The notes under the pieces were generated by a model. It was not told the DNA's origin and searched no databases. It saw only the letters and a program-made list of their open reading frames with translations. A stretch of DNA of 64,000 bases from Strigops habroptila (Eukaryota; Chordata; Aves; Psittaciformes; Psittacidae). The stretch spans positions 7,704,906 to 7,768,905 of the forward strand of contig NC_044290.2 of assembly GCF_004027225.2 (NCBI RefSeq), in the 5' to 3' direction. Positions within the stretch are counted from its first letter, which is position 1, and each line of letters begins with the position of its first letter. The position numbers and the translations under genes are program-made. This document shows positions 53,501 to 61,615 of this stretch, in pieces.

Positions 53501-56500
53501 GGGAATATCATGTTTCTTTTCATTTGTTCTCGGTTAGGCATTTTATAGACTGAAATACTATTACACTGTCAGTACTCACTATTACTGATGGGTTTTTTCC
53601 CGAGTCAAAGCTTTTTCTGAATTGTGAATGATGGCTTGTAGCAAATCTTTAATGACTGTCCTTTATTGATTGCTAATTATGGTTGTTAATTATATTGCCC
53701 AGAGTAGTATTGCACATGTTTCAGTTTCTGCTAAGCCATAATGTGTAGTGGTTTAGGACTCAGTATGAAAATGACTGCATGCTGAATGCTGAAATACAGC
53801 TGACAATTAAAAAAAGGTAGAAGATGATCTTGTGTTTTCCTTGAAAAGCCACTATAACTACATTCTGATTATGTAGGTGGATGGTTTTGCTTGATGGAAG
53901 CTCTGTTGGATTAGTTAATAGTCCAAATGGTGCAGTCTGTACATTTTCATATTATTCAGGAGTCCCCAAGTTTAAAATGCATCATCTTTATTTTTAATCT
54001 GTTGTGACCAATCCTGTCTGAGTCAAACATGTGGGTTTATTGAAGTCTTTGCTTGGCTACATTTTTAATTCTAACGCACTCAAATGGGAAACAAAGGGAA
54101 CCCTTTTCTGTGTCATAGGAAATGTTGTGATTTTGAACTTTCCCTATCCAAATGAATCTCCTAAGTATGTACCACACCTCAGTAACACAAATAAAATGTG
54201 TGAAAATAACTGTATGGGATCAATCAGAAGATCGATATGAAACCTGTGTCTAAACAAGCTCATGATTACTTTTTAGAATTGAGTCCATTCTGTTTCCTAC
54301 TTCCGAATTGTTTTCCTTAATCTTTTGAAATAGCAACCTTGCTGAAACTGATCTTTTCTGGAAAGCATTTTTTGTTTTGCTAAGCTATCTTTCACACACA
54401 CACACAAAATCCTGGTATTCTCTCATACTTAAAATCATAATATTATGATTTTGAAAGTTTATGTTCTGTGGAAAAAACCCCCACAATTTGTTTAAACTAT
54501 ACAAGTTCCTCTAAGAAAAAAAATATCAAAACAAATGAAAAAAAACCCCAAACAAAAACTTTATTCCTTTTCAAATGTTAAGCTGTACAGGAAACAACCA
54601 TCTGCTCCCTCAAGTGATCTACTTGACCTCTCCTTGGATTTGCCATCTGCTGTGTCTGCAGTGGTGCTAATTGACTCTGCAGCGTCTCCTTCAGGCCGTA
54701 GTAAGTGATGCACATTTCCCTTGCAGTCTGGTTTCCTAAAGCTTCACCAACAGTGGAGCAATGAAGAAGTTCCTTGTAAGAAAGAAAACAAAGATACTCC
54801 TTGACTTTAAGGCTCCTCCTTAAAAGGAGAACTGATGTTTGTACATGGGGAAAACATGTAAGGTAGCATAATGTTGCCTCTAATTTATTTACAGTGGAAG
54901 CAGTAATCTTTCCCCCATTACATAAATTTGCACAGTAGAACATGCTCTGTTTTCTGTTTACAGTGAAGCCTGTAAAACAGTCTGGTCATTGCTTGTTCTG
55001 TAGGCTTGGACAAAAGAAATACAGATGTCCTTGATGTCCTAAGTTTTTTCAGGAGGCACTTCGTGTTAGAAACAGTTCACTTTGAGAAAGGTACTCATCT
55101 CCTCTAACTTTAGACTTCTTTCACAGCTAGAGGAGTGAGTAAAGACCCTAAATTTGGTACCCTGAGTGACTGTTTGCAGAAGCTCCTCCTTTATTCACTC
55201 TAGGGGAGTCCATATACTGAAGTTAAAGGGGTGAATGTCCCTCCAGGAATAAATGCCTATAATTCTATTTTAATCTTTTAGAGATAGTGAAAAAAGCTTT
55301 AAGTGATATCTCCAATGTACAGCACTACTGATGTTGTTCTGACATTTTAAGGAGATAAATATATTGCATGCGAAACCTCCTCTTAGTTATTAAAATTTTG
55401 CCTTTCATGTTACAAACAGCAATTTGTTTCAGACTCTTTATATGCCTTCCAAACAAAACTTTGCCCTTTCAATGTTCATAGTACAAGTAACTAACATTTG
55501 CTTAATAATGTTTAAGTATCGTTAATTAACACTTTGAATTTCAGATGGCATATCTGCACACCCTGAAGACAAAACCAAGCATCATCCATCAATTTATCCA
55601 CAGCTAGATTTAGCTCAGCAATTTCCGTGAGTAATCTCTTACCAAGAAATGGTAACAGACAACAGATCTTCAGAGGTATTAGTGCTCTGCAATTCATCTA
55701 ATGAGTTTATAGAAAGCCCTGAGAACACAGATATAGTACTTTTACACATTAGTTCATTAAAACAAGTGAAAACTACCTGTGTGCCAGACATTGCTTAACA
55801 TGCTTAAAAATACACCTGCAGCACTGTTTAGTCATAGACATGAACTTATCTCAACAGTGAAAACATTCTTGAGATATCTATGACTTTGTGCTTGAGTGTT
55901 GCTAATGCTGCGGTGAAAGGGATAAACAGATGAATTGTACAGGTCAGTAAGAATAGTTCAAGCTAAGAGAGATGTCCTTGTAGTTCCTTAACGTCAATGT
56001 GAATGGGACATTAGCCCACCTGCCCATTCTGCTCTCAGTTGTGACATAAGGTAAAGACAGACCAGCTAAAAAACAACGTAGCAATCAGAATATACAGTTT
56101 TGATAGTTTCTCAGTGAATTCCAATGTGTTGTATTACTCTCTCCTAGATTTACAACTGAAGCAGAAAAAAATAGTCTAAGTGACCCAGCTGGACACACAT
56201 ATAGCAACGTGAGTAGTGCTCGTGTTTAGGATGATCATTCTCTGCTGGCAACTGTCATAATGAAAACTGTTAGGATTTGCCCTGACTGCTGTCCAAATGG
56301 GATACAAAAATCTCTTCTGCAGCCCTTCTCTATCAGTGAAGACTATGTATTTGGTGGCCAGGCCAACTTTCCACTCTTGATACCACACATGCTAATATGG
56401 AAGTATATTTTCTTGGGTCCAGCATAATTGCAGGGGAGTTTGCAGAAAGCAGTTCCTGTGTTATCTGAGTTTAATCTGTTGCTGTGTGAATCGAGCTGAG

Positions 56501-58417
56501 ATCTCCTCCTGCTTCCATTATGTTACTCTGGTGTATTTCCTCTCTCAAATATGACATTAAAAAAAAAACAAAACCCAAAATGAATATGAATTTAGAAAAA
56601 GAATGATATGAAAGGGCTTTGAAGTAATCTTAGGAATTTGAATGCTGTCCTGTGGTAGACAGCATGAAATACAAAAGACGAGAAGCAGTCCCCAAGCACA
56701 CATGCATGTTCCCTATTTTAAACCACAAGTAAAAGCAGATACCTGTATTGTGAATACTGCAGTCTTTGTGCAGTGTCACAAATTACACAGAAGTACATTA
56801 TACAAATGCGCTGTAGATAACACTAAAAGATATTTTGACATTTGTGTGGAGAATGGAGATGAATTAGATTGATTGCTGTTGGCCTTAGAACTTACCTGCT
56901 ATAGTCAGAGTCCAGTGATAAGTCAGCAGGTATAGAAGTTAAGTCAAACCAGTTTTCACAGAAGAGTCTCTTAATGTGGTCTTTTGCTTGATGTCTTTAG
57001 TTGGCGACTGTCTTAAGCCCAGTGCCTCTGAATCCAGGACAAACTACACCATCAAATGGACTGTCAGCAGCAGGTAATACATACTGCAGACCACCTAACT
57101 TCCATGGAGATATGTTTTTCTTGTTAGAACTTAAGGGCTCTAGATAATGGCTGCTAAGGACTAGGTGCGACAACAAGCATTGATGAAATCTCATGTTATT
57201 CATGGCTTCTCTTATACACATCTGTGTATAAGCAGCTAGATTCATAAGAGATAATCTGATGCTTTCAGGAAGATACACAAAAGTAACATGCAGTAAGCAT
57301 GCTTTTCATTTACATTTAAATCTGGATTTATCTGCCTGTCTTTATTCTTCAGCTGCATCCAAGAACAAGGCACAATCACCTAATTACTACGAGATAATGG
57401 AATTTGATCCTTTGGCTCCTACTGAGTAAGTAACTTTTACAATAGATAATATACAGTTGTCTTAGGTGCCAAAGGCAAGAAGGCTTTTTCTTCCAAGTGA
57501 GAAAACAGATCACACTATTTAGGCTGAGTTAGGTGGCCAACTGGATTGCTAATGTGAATGAGAGTGGCTGTGTTTTGTATGTTTTCTTCTAATATTTCTG
57601 GCATGACCAATTAAGGAATAAGCTCCTATGTGTTCATTAAACAGCATCTGTAAAAATGGGGGATGATGCTGAGTCAGACATGGTCTCCTAAAATCCTATC
57701 TGGTGATATGAAAAGGTGAATAAAACAGGGTAAGGTTCCTGGTGGAGGAAACTGATTGACACTTCAGGTAGATCTGGAGCATGGTAACCAAAGTAATTCC
57801 TGTTCACAGCAATTGTGATTTGTAAGAATGATGTTCTACTGCATATCAAGAAAAGCCTTAATTTAAATATAAGCTACAAAAGGGAACGGATGCTGGGACT
57901 CACCAGAGAGCCAAACAGACAGAAAACTAATACAAAACTGAGCAGATGGCAGAACTCTCCTTTTGTACTAGTAAATTGCAAAACATTTGAGCCATCTACA
58001 CAAAACTTATTTCCAAGGAACCACTGAATTCTGAGGTAGAAAAATCTCATCAAAGATTTCTTTTTTTAATTGCATACCTCACGGTATGTTTGCCATGTGC
58101 ATTTTGCCCTCCTGTTCCCAAATTTATTTCATCGAAAGTGACCATGTCCAGAGGTATCTCATCAAAAAAACGTATCATCACAGACACACCACAGGATTTG
58201 CTCCTTGTTTCCATGGAAACCTGGGCATCCTGCAGCTGGTGCTGCTCCATTAGGCAAACACTACACACTCTTGGCAGTTCATGGTTTTGTTGGTGCACTT
58301 TGTCAAGAGGAAACAAATGTGATGTTCAAGTCACCCTTTTCCTCTTCTTTCAGAGTTATTTATGAAGAAATTGATGTTGTGCTGAAGGCAGAAGCTAAAA
58401 AGAGTACAGAATGCTGA
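35476..58417 (+). CDS. TOM1L1: TOM1-like protein 1 (TOM1L1/Srcasm), complete coding region in 15 exons
   Basis: TOM1L1 is an endosomal VHS-GAT adaptor that sorts ubiquitinated cargo such as EGF receptor, binds clathrin and TSG101, and is a substrate and regulator of Src-family kinases. I joined exons 35476-35533, 35701-35785, 38051-38129, 44092-44241, 44651-44770, 46332-46439, 47135-47251, 50578-50711, 53121-53181, 54583-54700, 55545-55626, 56148-56208, 57001-57073, 57353-57425 and 58354-58417. All introns are GT-AG, phases match throughout, and the sum is 1,383 nt, giving 460 residues (human protein about 476). The VHS domain spans roughly residues 15-150 and GAT roughly 200-290. The tail carries PSAP (310-313), clathrin box LLDL (317-320), YSNL (389-392), a YYEIMEF motif (427-433) and YEEI (443-446). 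The start ATG sits in GGCGGCCATGGCT, a strong Kozak context, and the N-terminus MAFGK matches the family. The tail between GAT and the YEEI end is the most diverged part. Confidence 0.95.
35701..35785 (+). CDS. TOM1L1: TOM1L1 exon 2 (VHS domain)
   Basis: Acceptor TTTCAG|ACC, donor GAGGG|GTGAGC. Encodes codons 20-48 (partial), with the highly conserved [17 protein letters not shown] stretch of the VHS first helices. Intron 1 is only 167 bp and GC-rich. Confidence 0.95.
35786..38050 (+). other. TOM1L1 intron 2
   Basis: 2.3-kb intron. A ten-T run directly abuts a nine-G run at about 36,639-36,657, a place where assemblies often err. GATGAATTTGGTCTT.TATCTCAG occurs at 36,379 and again, with one mismatch, at 37,940. 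The second of these lies inside a likely ancient CR1-type tail (37,865-37,965). Confidence 0.6.
37865..37965 (+). repeat. possible ancient CR1/L3-type tail
   Basis: 'agtgattttgctggaatcag' then 'tggggtaattgctc' and 'gggtgtaaattcagggatga' then 'atttggtct' follows the order of old amniote CR1-type tails that read 'gaagtcaatgg...gtaac/aatt...gtgtaaat...agaatttggcc'. It is strongly diverged. The assignment is by eye. Confidence 0.4.
38051..38129 (+). CDS. TOM1L1: TOM1L1 exon 3 (VHS domain)
   Basis: Acceptor TGTCACAG|GCC, donor CTGTCT|GTAAGT. Encodes [16 protein letters not shown] and continues to RLTLS at residue 74, the VHS helix region conserved in all TOM1-family members. Confidence 0.95.
39717..40400 (-). 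pseudogene. antisense broken coding-like remnant, family not recognised
   Basis: On the minus strand two open stretches lie close together. The first, from about 40,400 down to 40,150, includes [20 protein letters not shown] followed by [12 protein letters not shown]. The second, from about 40,050 down to 39,713, includes a 65-residue charged heptad-like segment with [19 protein letters not shown] and ending [10 protein letters not shown]. The second frame continues upstream for some 25 codons ([18 protein letters not shown]) past a single TGA at about 39,988. Several stops and a frame change separate the first part from the second. This could be a decayed retrocopy or exons of a lost antisense gene. 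The purine-rich strand would by itself give K/E/R-rich frames, so the coiled-coil part alone is weak evidence. I cannot name a parent protein. Confidence 0.33.
41460..41475. repeat. (TA)n microsatellite
   Basis: A pure AT alternation of about 16 bases is followed by eight A's; it lies in TOM1L1 intron 3. Confidence 0.8.
42425..42500 (+). repeat. possible ancient CR1-type repeat end
   Basis: 'ctggcataattgagtggagg' then 'atctagccc' resembles the 3' ends of old amniote CR1-type repeats ('...taactgag...ggatctggccc'). Only the last 30-40 bases are convincing. Confidence 0.3.
43255..43400 (+). repeat. possible ancient MIR/L3-type fragment
   Basis: 'ttttgatctctcttctgtaa' then 'aatgggaattgtaat' followed by a 'ccacctccaggtgtacaagg' part matches the 'cctctctgtaaaatggggataat...ccacctcacagggtt' ending of old amniote repeats in order. 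The upstream half is less clear. Confidence 0.4.
44092..44241 (+). CDS. TOM1L1: TOM1L1 exon 4 (VHS domain)
   Basis: Acceptor TGTGTGCAG|CTG, donor ATCATG|GTAAGT. 50 codons, residues 75-124, with [20 protein letters not shown] and [10 protein letters not shown], the best conserved part of the VHS domain. The phase is 0 on both sides. Confidence 0.95.
44242..44650 (+). other. TOM1L1 intron 4
   Basis: 0.4-kb intron with ordinary splice signals; nothing else recognised. Confidence 0.7.
44651..44770 (+). CDS. TOM1L1: TOM1L1 exon 5 (end of VHS)
   Basis: Acceptor AAAACTAG|ACA, donor CCTAAG|GTGGGG. 40 codons, residues 125-164, with [20 protein letters not shown] closing the VHS fold and then a Ser/Thr-rich linker start. 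The donor lacks the usual A at +3 but the phase and homology support it. Confidence 0.95.
44771..46331 (+). other. TOM1L1 intron 5
   Basis: 1.6-kb intron with AT-rich sequence; no element or extra exon recognised. Confidence 0.6.
46332..46439 (+). CDS. TOM1L1: TOM1L1 exon 6 (VHS-GAT linker)
   Basis: Acceptor TCTGCAG|ACT, donor GATCAG|GTGCAG. 36 codons, residues 165-200, Ser/Pro-rich. It contains [13 protein letters not shown]: a PPLP segment at 186-189 overlapping PTGP at 189-192. In human TOM1L1 this linker has a PTAP motif used for TSG101 binding (from memory), so the alanine-to-glycine change here is notable. Confidence 0.92.
46440..47134 (+). other. TOM1L1 intron 6
   Basis: 0.7-kb intron; nothing recognised beyond the splice sites. 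Confidence 0.65.
47135..47251 (+). CDS. TOM1L1: TOM1L1 exon 7 (GAT domain start)
   Basis: Acceptor CCGACAG|ATT, donor TTACAG|GTATAA. 39 codons, residues 201-239, starting [18 protein letters not shown], the first GAT helix, and reaching the loop after [13 protein letters not shown]. Confidence 0.95.
47252..50577 (+). other. TOM1L1 intron 7
   Basis: 3.3-kb intron. Nothing coding is supported. The segment near 50,150-50,240 has a faint resemblance to old CR1-type tails ('ctgactttaatcagcttcaa'). Confidence 0.55.
50578..50711 (+). CDS. TOM1L1: TOM1L1 exon 8 (GAT domain core)
   Basis: Acceptor TTGGGCAG|AAA, donor GAGAG|GTCAGT. 44 codons plus two bases, residues 240-284, including [20 protein letters not shown] and [11 protein letters not shown], the GAT helices that bind ubiquitin and TOLLIP in TOM1-family proteins. 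Confidence 0.95.
50712..53120 (+). other. TOM1L1 intron 8
   Basis: 2.4-kb intron with no recognised element or additional exon. Confidence 0.6.
53121..53181 (+). CDS. TOM1L1: TOM1L1 exon 9 (after GAT)
   Basis: Acceptor TTCAACAG|GTT, donor GCAGAG|GTGAGT. Completes codon 284 and encodes [20 protein letters not shown] to residue 304, a basic helix that extends the third GAT helix. Confidence 0.9.
54393..54406. repeat. (CA)n microsatellite
   Basis: Seven CA units in TOM1L1 intron 9. Short, therefore of low variability. Confidence 0.75.
54431..54452. repeat. perfect 22-bp palindrome
   Basis: AAAATCATAAT is followed directly by its exact reverse complement ATTATGATTTT with no spacer. It lies 130 bases upstream of exon 10 in TOM1L1 intron 9. 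Confidence 0.8.
54583..54700 (+). CDS. TOM1L1: TOM1L1 exon 10 (PSAP and clathrin box)
   Basis: Residues 305-343 plus one base. The reading frame requires the acceptor TTCAAATGTTAAG|CTGTACAGG. The more obvious CAG eight bases later would put a stop after eight codons. The donor is CCGTA|GTAAGT. The exon encodes [16 protein letters not shown]: a PSAP late-domain type motif at 310-313 next to a clathrin box LLDL at 317-320. Homology with human (PSAP then DLLDL) is clear, the rest is diverged. The exon start is the least certain splice site of the gene. Confidence 0.85.
54701..55544 (+). other. TOM1L1 intron 10
   Basis: 0.8-kb intron, no element recognised. Confidence 0.6.
55545..55626 (+). CDS. 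TOM1L1: TOM1L1 exon 11 (tail)
   Basis: Acceptor AATTTCAG|ATG, donor TTTCC|GTGAGT. Residues 344-371 including [16 protein letters not shown], which aligns with the KPSLHPQMNLLAL region of the human tail. Phase 1 in, phase 2 out. Confidence 0.9.
55627..56147 (+). other. TOM1L1 intron 11
   Basis: 0.5-kb intron; nothing recognised. Confidence 0.65.
56148..56208 (+). CDS. TOM1L1: TOM1L1 exon 12 (tail, YSN motif)
   Basis: Acceptor TCTCCTAG|ATT, donor AGCAAC|GTGAGT. Residues 371-391, ending HTYSN. With the next exon this gives Y389-S-N-L, a YxN-type GRB2 SH2 ligand at the place of the human YDNF motif. Confidence 0.88.
56209..57000 (+). other. TOM1L1 intron 12
   Basis: 0.8-kb intron with a short A-rich run at about 56,560-56,580; nothing else recognised. 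Confidence 0.6.
57001..57073 (+). CDS. TOM1L1: TOM1L1 exon 13 (tail)
   Basis: Acceptor TGTCTTTAG|TTG, donor GCAGCAG|GTAATA. Residues 392-415 plus one base, [20 protein letters not shown]. It aligns with the human FLQPVSLQ...APSN stretch but lacks the human PPLP segment that follows there. Confidence 0.88.
57353..57425 (+). CDS. TOM1L1: TOM1L1 exon 14 (YYEIMEF motif)
   Basis: Acceptor TTCTTCAG|CTG, donor ACTGA|GTAAGT. Residues 416-440 including [15 protein letters not shown], the best conserved block of the tail and a known tyrosine-phosphorylation region of the family. Confidence 0.95.
57426..58353 (+). other. TOM1L1 intron 14
   Basis: 0.9-kb intron. Frames open into it on both strands but are shadows; no extra exon or element recognised. 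Confidence 0.6.
58354..58417 (+). CDS. TOM1L1: TOM1L1 exon 15 (YEEI, stop)
   Basis: Acceptor CTTTCAG|AGT. Encodes [20 protein letters not shown] then TGA at 58,415-58,417. Y443-E-E-I is the canonical Src-family SH2 ligand conserved in human TOM1L1. The residues after it differ from human. Confidence 0.95.
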
Positions 58418-59196
58418 AGGTGAAGTCTTTTGCTGAATGCAGGTTATTCTCTGATGCTGTCCCTGTGCAGTGCTTCGTGTAACATAGAAGCAAATAACAG
58501 AACAGGTTTTGTGTTTTGACATAGTATTCCAATACTTGTTTATTGAGCTGTGTGGAAGTTGAAGAGTTACTTAGTTCTACACCTTGATAACTTGTCCTCA
58601 ATGTTCAACTGTGTATTCTTCAAGGTGACTTGCATGATTTATTTTTCAAGCATTTTGGGGGCCTTTCAAATGTGATTTCCAAATTCACCTGTGTATCAGG
58701 TAACACTTGACATCTGTCACAAACAAAAAGGATGTTATGTTTACAGAATCTGTGAACCCAGTTTCTGTTTTGGCCTCATTGCTGTCTGTGTTAATCTCAT
58801 TAAAAGTTTAAAGGGGGCTTCAGTATGTAGGATTCTCGTGATAGATGTCTGAAGACATGCAGTGTTACTCTCAGACATTCATATTCTGAATACAGATTTG
58901 TTTTCTTCCTCCAAGGCCACAATATAGTTGGATTTTTGTCTTCATAAGAACCTGAGCTGGGACTTAAGGTGCTGTCATCCATGATTAGCAGAACAGAAAA
59001 ACCCTTCTTGTTCCATTGTTGTTGTTACTCTTATTTACTCAGTAAATATGGGAGGGCGATCAATAATTTCTTTCAGTGTTCCTGCCCTGCAGAGGTGGTT
59101 CTGGTGAAGGAAAAAATAGTCATCTACAATGCAGATGAGCAGTGGTTATCTGTTTAATCAAACTGTGTAACCCTGTTAATAACAATTACCTTAATA

Positions 59197-59202
59197 ATTA
59201 AA
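59197..59202 (+). terminator. candidate poly(A) signal ATTAAA of TOM1L1
   Basis: ATTAAA about 780 bases after the stop codon. Two alternatives of the same form are at 58,799-58,804 and 59,417-59,422. No AATAAA is closer, so use of one of these is likely. Confidence 0.4.
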
Positions 59203-59416
59203 GTGCCTTATCTATTTTAATGCTGAATGTAACGTGCACTTTAACAGGTATAGTTCTCTGAATTTATAATAGATATAAAGTTTGAGAACTTATTGATGTT
59301 CATAGCTGATAAGCTGGGGGGGATTGTGAAATACTGTATTTTACATGTTCACTATGTTAACTGTTTTAAGTGATAAGTTCTCAGTTGGTTCTGCAACTTT
59401 GTAGCATAACATTCAA

Positions 59417-59422
59417 ATTAAA
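59417..59422 (+). terminator. candidate distal poly(A) signal ATTAAA of TOM1L1
   Basis: ATTAAA followed 30-50 bases later by 'tgtctgagttttt', a GT/T-rich downstream element, which makes this the best-formed of the three candidates. Confidence 0.45.
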
Positions 59423-59440
59423 AGCAAATGCTTACTGAGA

Positions 59441-61280
59441 AGTTAACCCCATGTCTGAGTTTTTACATGCGTATCCCACAAAATACCAAATGTAGATAGT
59501 ATTGGAAGTATTTTAATTATTATTTTTCTTGTATTATTTGCAATGGTCTGGACAGCAGCCTGAGAAAACTGCTGAGAAATGGGATTTGAAGTGGATCAGT
59601 TTTTCCCCTACAGCTCAGTTGTACTGGTAAAACCCTGGGACATAGAAGCATAACAGAATAGGCTATTTCGGTGCGGCGATCCATAATGGATAATTGCAAA
59701 TTGAACTTTCCATATGTAAAGAAGTAAAATGGTCACAGATAGATGACAGGGAACTGGATGATTACTGAGGTCGGGAAGCTTGTTTTATAGTTGGAATGTG
59801 CTTAGTCTCTGTGCACCTTCAAACTTGGGGGGAAAACTCACATTTTTTAGGAGGCTAGCACTTGCAGGGGGGATGTTCCTGTTCTCCTGACATGCGTGGC
59901 CAGGATACAGCAATGTGAGAGAACTGTTGTAATCAGTTCAACCTCCAAAAAGGCAGTGGACTAAAGACAACCCAGCTAAGAATTATATTTTCTAGCCTGG
60001 ATTCAAAGATTTGTCTTGGTTTTTCTTTTTTTCTGAAGCGTAACTGGAATTATAGATTATAGAGCTCATTCATACAGATCTACGTCCCTTGTGTGGGCTC
60101 CACACATTCTGCTGGATAAAATGCTTTAGAGAGATGAAAGAATGAAAAGTTTTAAAACTTTAATACAGTGCATGAATATCATCCAGAATCTACTTCAACA
60201 TCGCCTAATTGGTACAGTAATGCATTTTAGAGGTAGCATCCACTTAAACCACTTAAAATTGTTGTATGCAAACATAACCAAGACTGAAGTAACTGCAAGT
60301 TATTTCTGATACACCCATTGCCTTCACAGGGTCCAAACAAACCAACATTAGCCTTACTTTGTTAGATCTCATCTGCTGAAAGGGGTAGAAAGGAACTGGC
60401 CCAGCAGGTGATCAACTGGGCCAAAGTTCATTCCTGTCTGAAAATGAGGGGTCACTTTAAACTTGCTCTTCAACTCTGTCCTCACTTGCAAAGATATGAT
60501 AAGGGGTTATTATCCCTACCCCACAGATAATGACCAAGTTACCTAAATACAGACTTACGTGTTGTGATGGTACACAGAGCCCCTATGAGTACCTCTGAAC
60601 AACTGATAGGCTGCTGGGCTTGAATGAGGCCGATTTCCTTTTGGGTTTTGAGATTCCTAGGCTACTAATTTAGCCTGCATTGTGGAGTAGTTGTTCAGCT
60701 ACTGCCTTTCCCTTCAAAGCATTTCATATGTAGGTGTGGAGGTGCCCAGTGTACTGAGTTGAACACAGCATCAAAATTTGAGGGTGGCATTTCTAAATGG
60801 AAACCATACCACAGATTTGATGTGCTTACATTTAGTGTTCCTCATTCAGATGATAACAGTTTTAGAGCAGTCTGCTCTTACCACACTAACTCGAGAGGGT
60901 GCATCACCTTCTGAATCATCACAACCTCCTCTGCCATAGGAGGGTTATGTAGCAATGCAGTCTGACTTTGTTCAGCTTTGAGACTTCATGAACTGATTTC
61001 CTGTTGTTTACCTTTTTATAAAGTAACTTACATGGAGATTATTCTTCAGAGCCAGCAATTTTAGATGGTTAATGAACTGATTTCTTCCTCTTATTTAAAT
61101 TAAGATCTCAGTTTACAATTGGGTTTAAAACTTTGCCTCACCATACTCAGATTATCTTCTTAGGAAAAGATGGCTTGAGAAAACCCTCTCCCAGGAATAG
61201 CGTGTTCCCTTCTATTGTCTGATGAAGAAATACTCATCCCTAAGAAATAATATTCCAACTACGTACTTTTTTTGTTTAGT
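59441..61280. other. intergenic, convergent 3' ends
   Basis: Space between the likely ends of TOM1L1 (+) and COX11 (-). No coding exon is seen. A 'ttattatccctaccccacag' part at about 60,508-60,528 may be an old repeat relic. A long COX11 3' UTR ending near the minus-strand ATTAAA at 60,159-60,164 is possible. Confidence 0.45.
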
Positions 61281-61283
61281 TTT

Positions 61284-61289
61284 TTTAAT
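61284..61289 (-). terminator. candidate poly(A) signal of COX11
   Basis: Plus-strand TTTAAT reads ATTAAA on the minus strand, about 145 bases after the COX11 stop. A second is at 61,332-61,337 and a distal one at 60,159-60,164. Which is used cannot be told from sequence. Confidence 0.35.
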
Positions 61290-61432
61290 AAAAATATATC
61301 CTTTCATAACAGCAGCATGTGCCCATAGTGGTTTAATAATATAATTTCATACCACGAAGTATTCCTGCATGGGAAAATGGTTTCTAAACTGGCAATCAGG
61401 TACCAGAAGTTGAATTGTGTAGAGATTGCCTG

Positions 61433-61615
61433 TTACTGATACCCAGGAAGTGGTAACTTCTGTCCTTCCTTTGCTTCAAAAAAGGTGTAAGAGAGGGTGA
61501 TCAAATCAACTTTAGCCATTTTAGGGTCCTCTACAAACTCTGGGTCAATGTAGAAAAAGACAGGCATGTCCACTTCCTCCTGAGGATTTAATCGTTGTTC
61601 TTCAAAACAAAAACA
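61433..61615 (-). CDS. COX11: COX11 exon 4 (CFCF copper site, stop)
   Basis: Acceptor CTATGCAG|TGT. 60 codons and TAA at 61,433-61,435. Begins with CFCFEEQRLNPQEEVDMPVF, the copper-binding CxC pair and its conserved context, and ends GQKLPLPGYQ. Confidence 0.96.
   Translation of the reverse strand, partial: CFCFEEQRLNPQEEVDMPVFFYIDPEFVEDPKMAKVDLITLSYTFFEAKEGQKLPLPGYQ

Larger units (their letters stand above)
53182..54582 (+). other. TOM1L1 intron 9
   Basis: 1.4-kb intron with a (CA)n microsatellite at 54,393-54,406 and a perfect 22-bp AT-rich palindrome at 54,431-54,452. A short 'tctgccatctacaaaatgag' part at about 53,482-53,502 could be an ancient repeat relic. Confidence 0.6.
58418..59440 (+). 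other. TOM1L1: TOM1L1 3' UTR (extent estimated)
   Basis: AT-rich sequence after the stop codon with three ATTAAA-type poly(A) signals (58,799, 59,197, 59,417). The last is followed by a T/GT-rich stretch, so the longest UTR would be about 1 kb. The exact end needs transcript data. Confidence 0.5.

Noticed and set aside
54578..54943. 121-codon minus-strand frame across TOM1L1 exon 10
   Set aside because: Antisense shadow of a real exon; no homology and no splice signals of its own.
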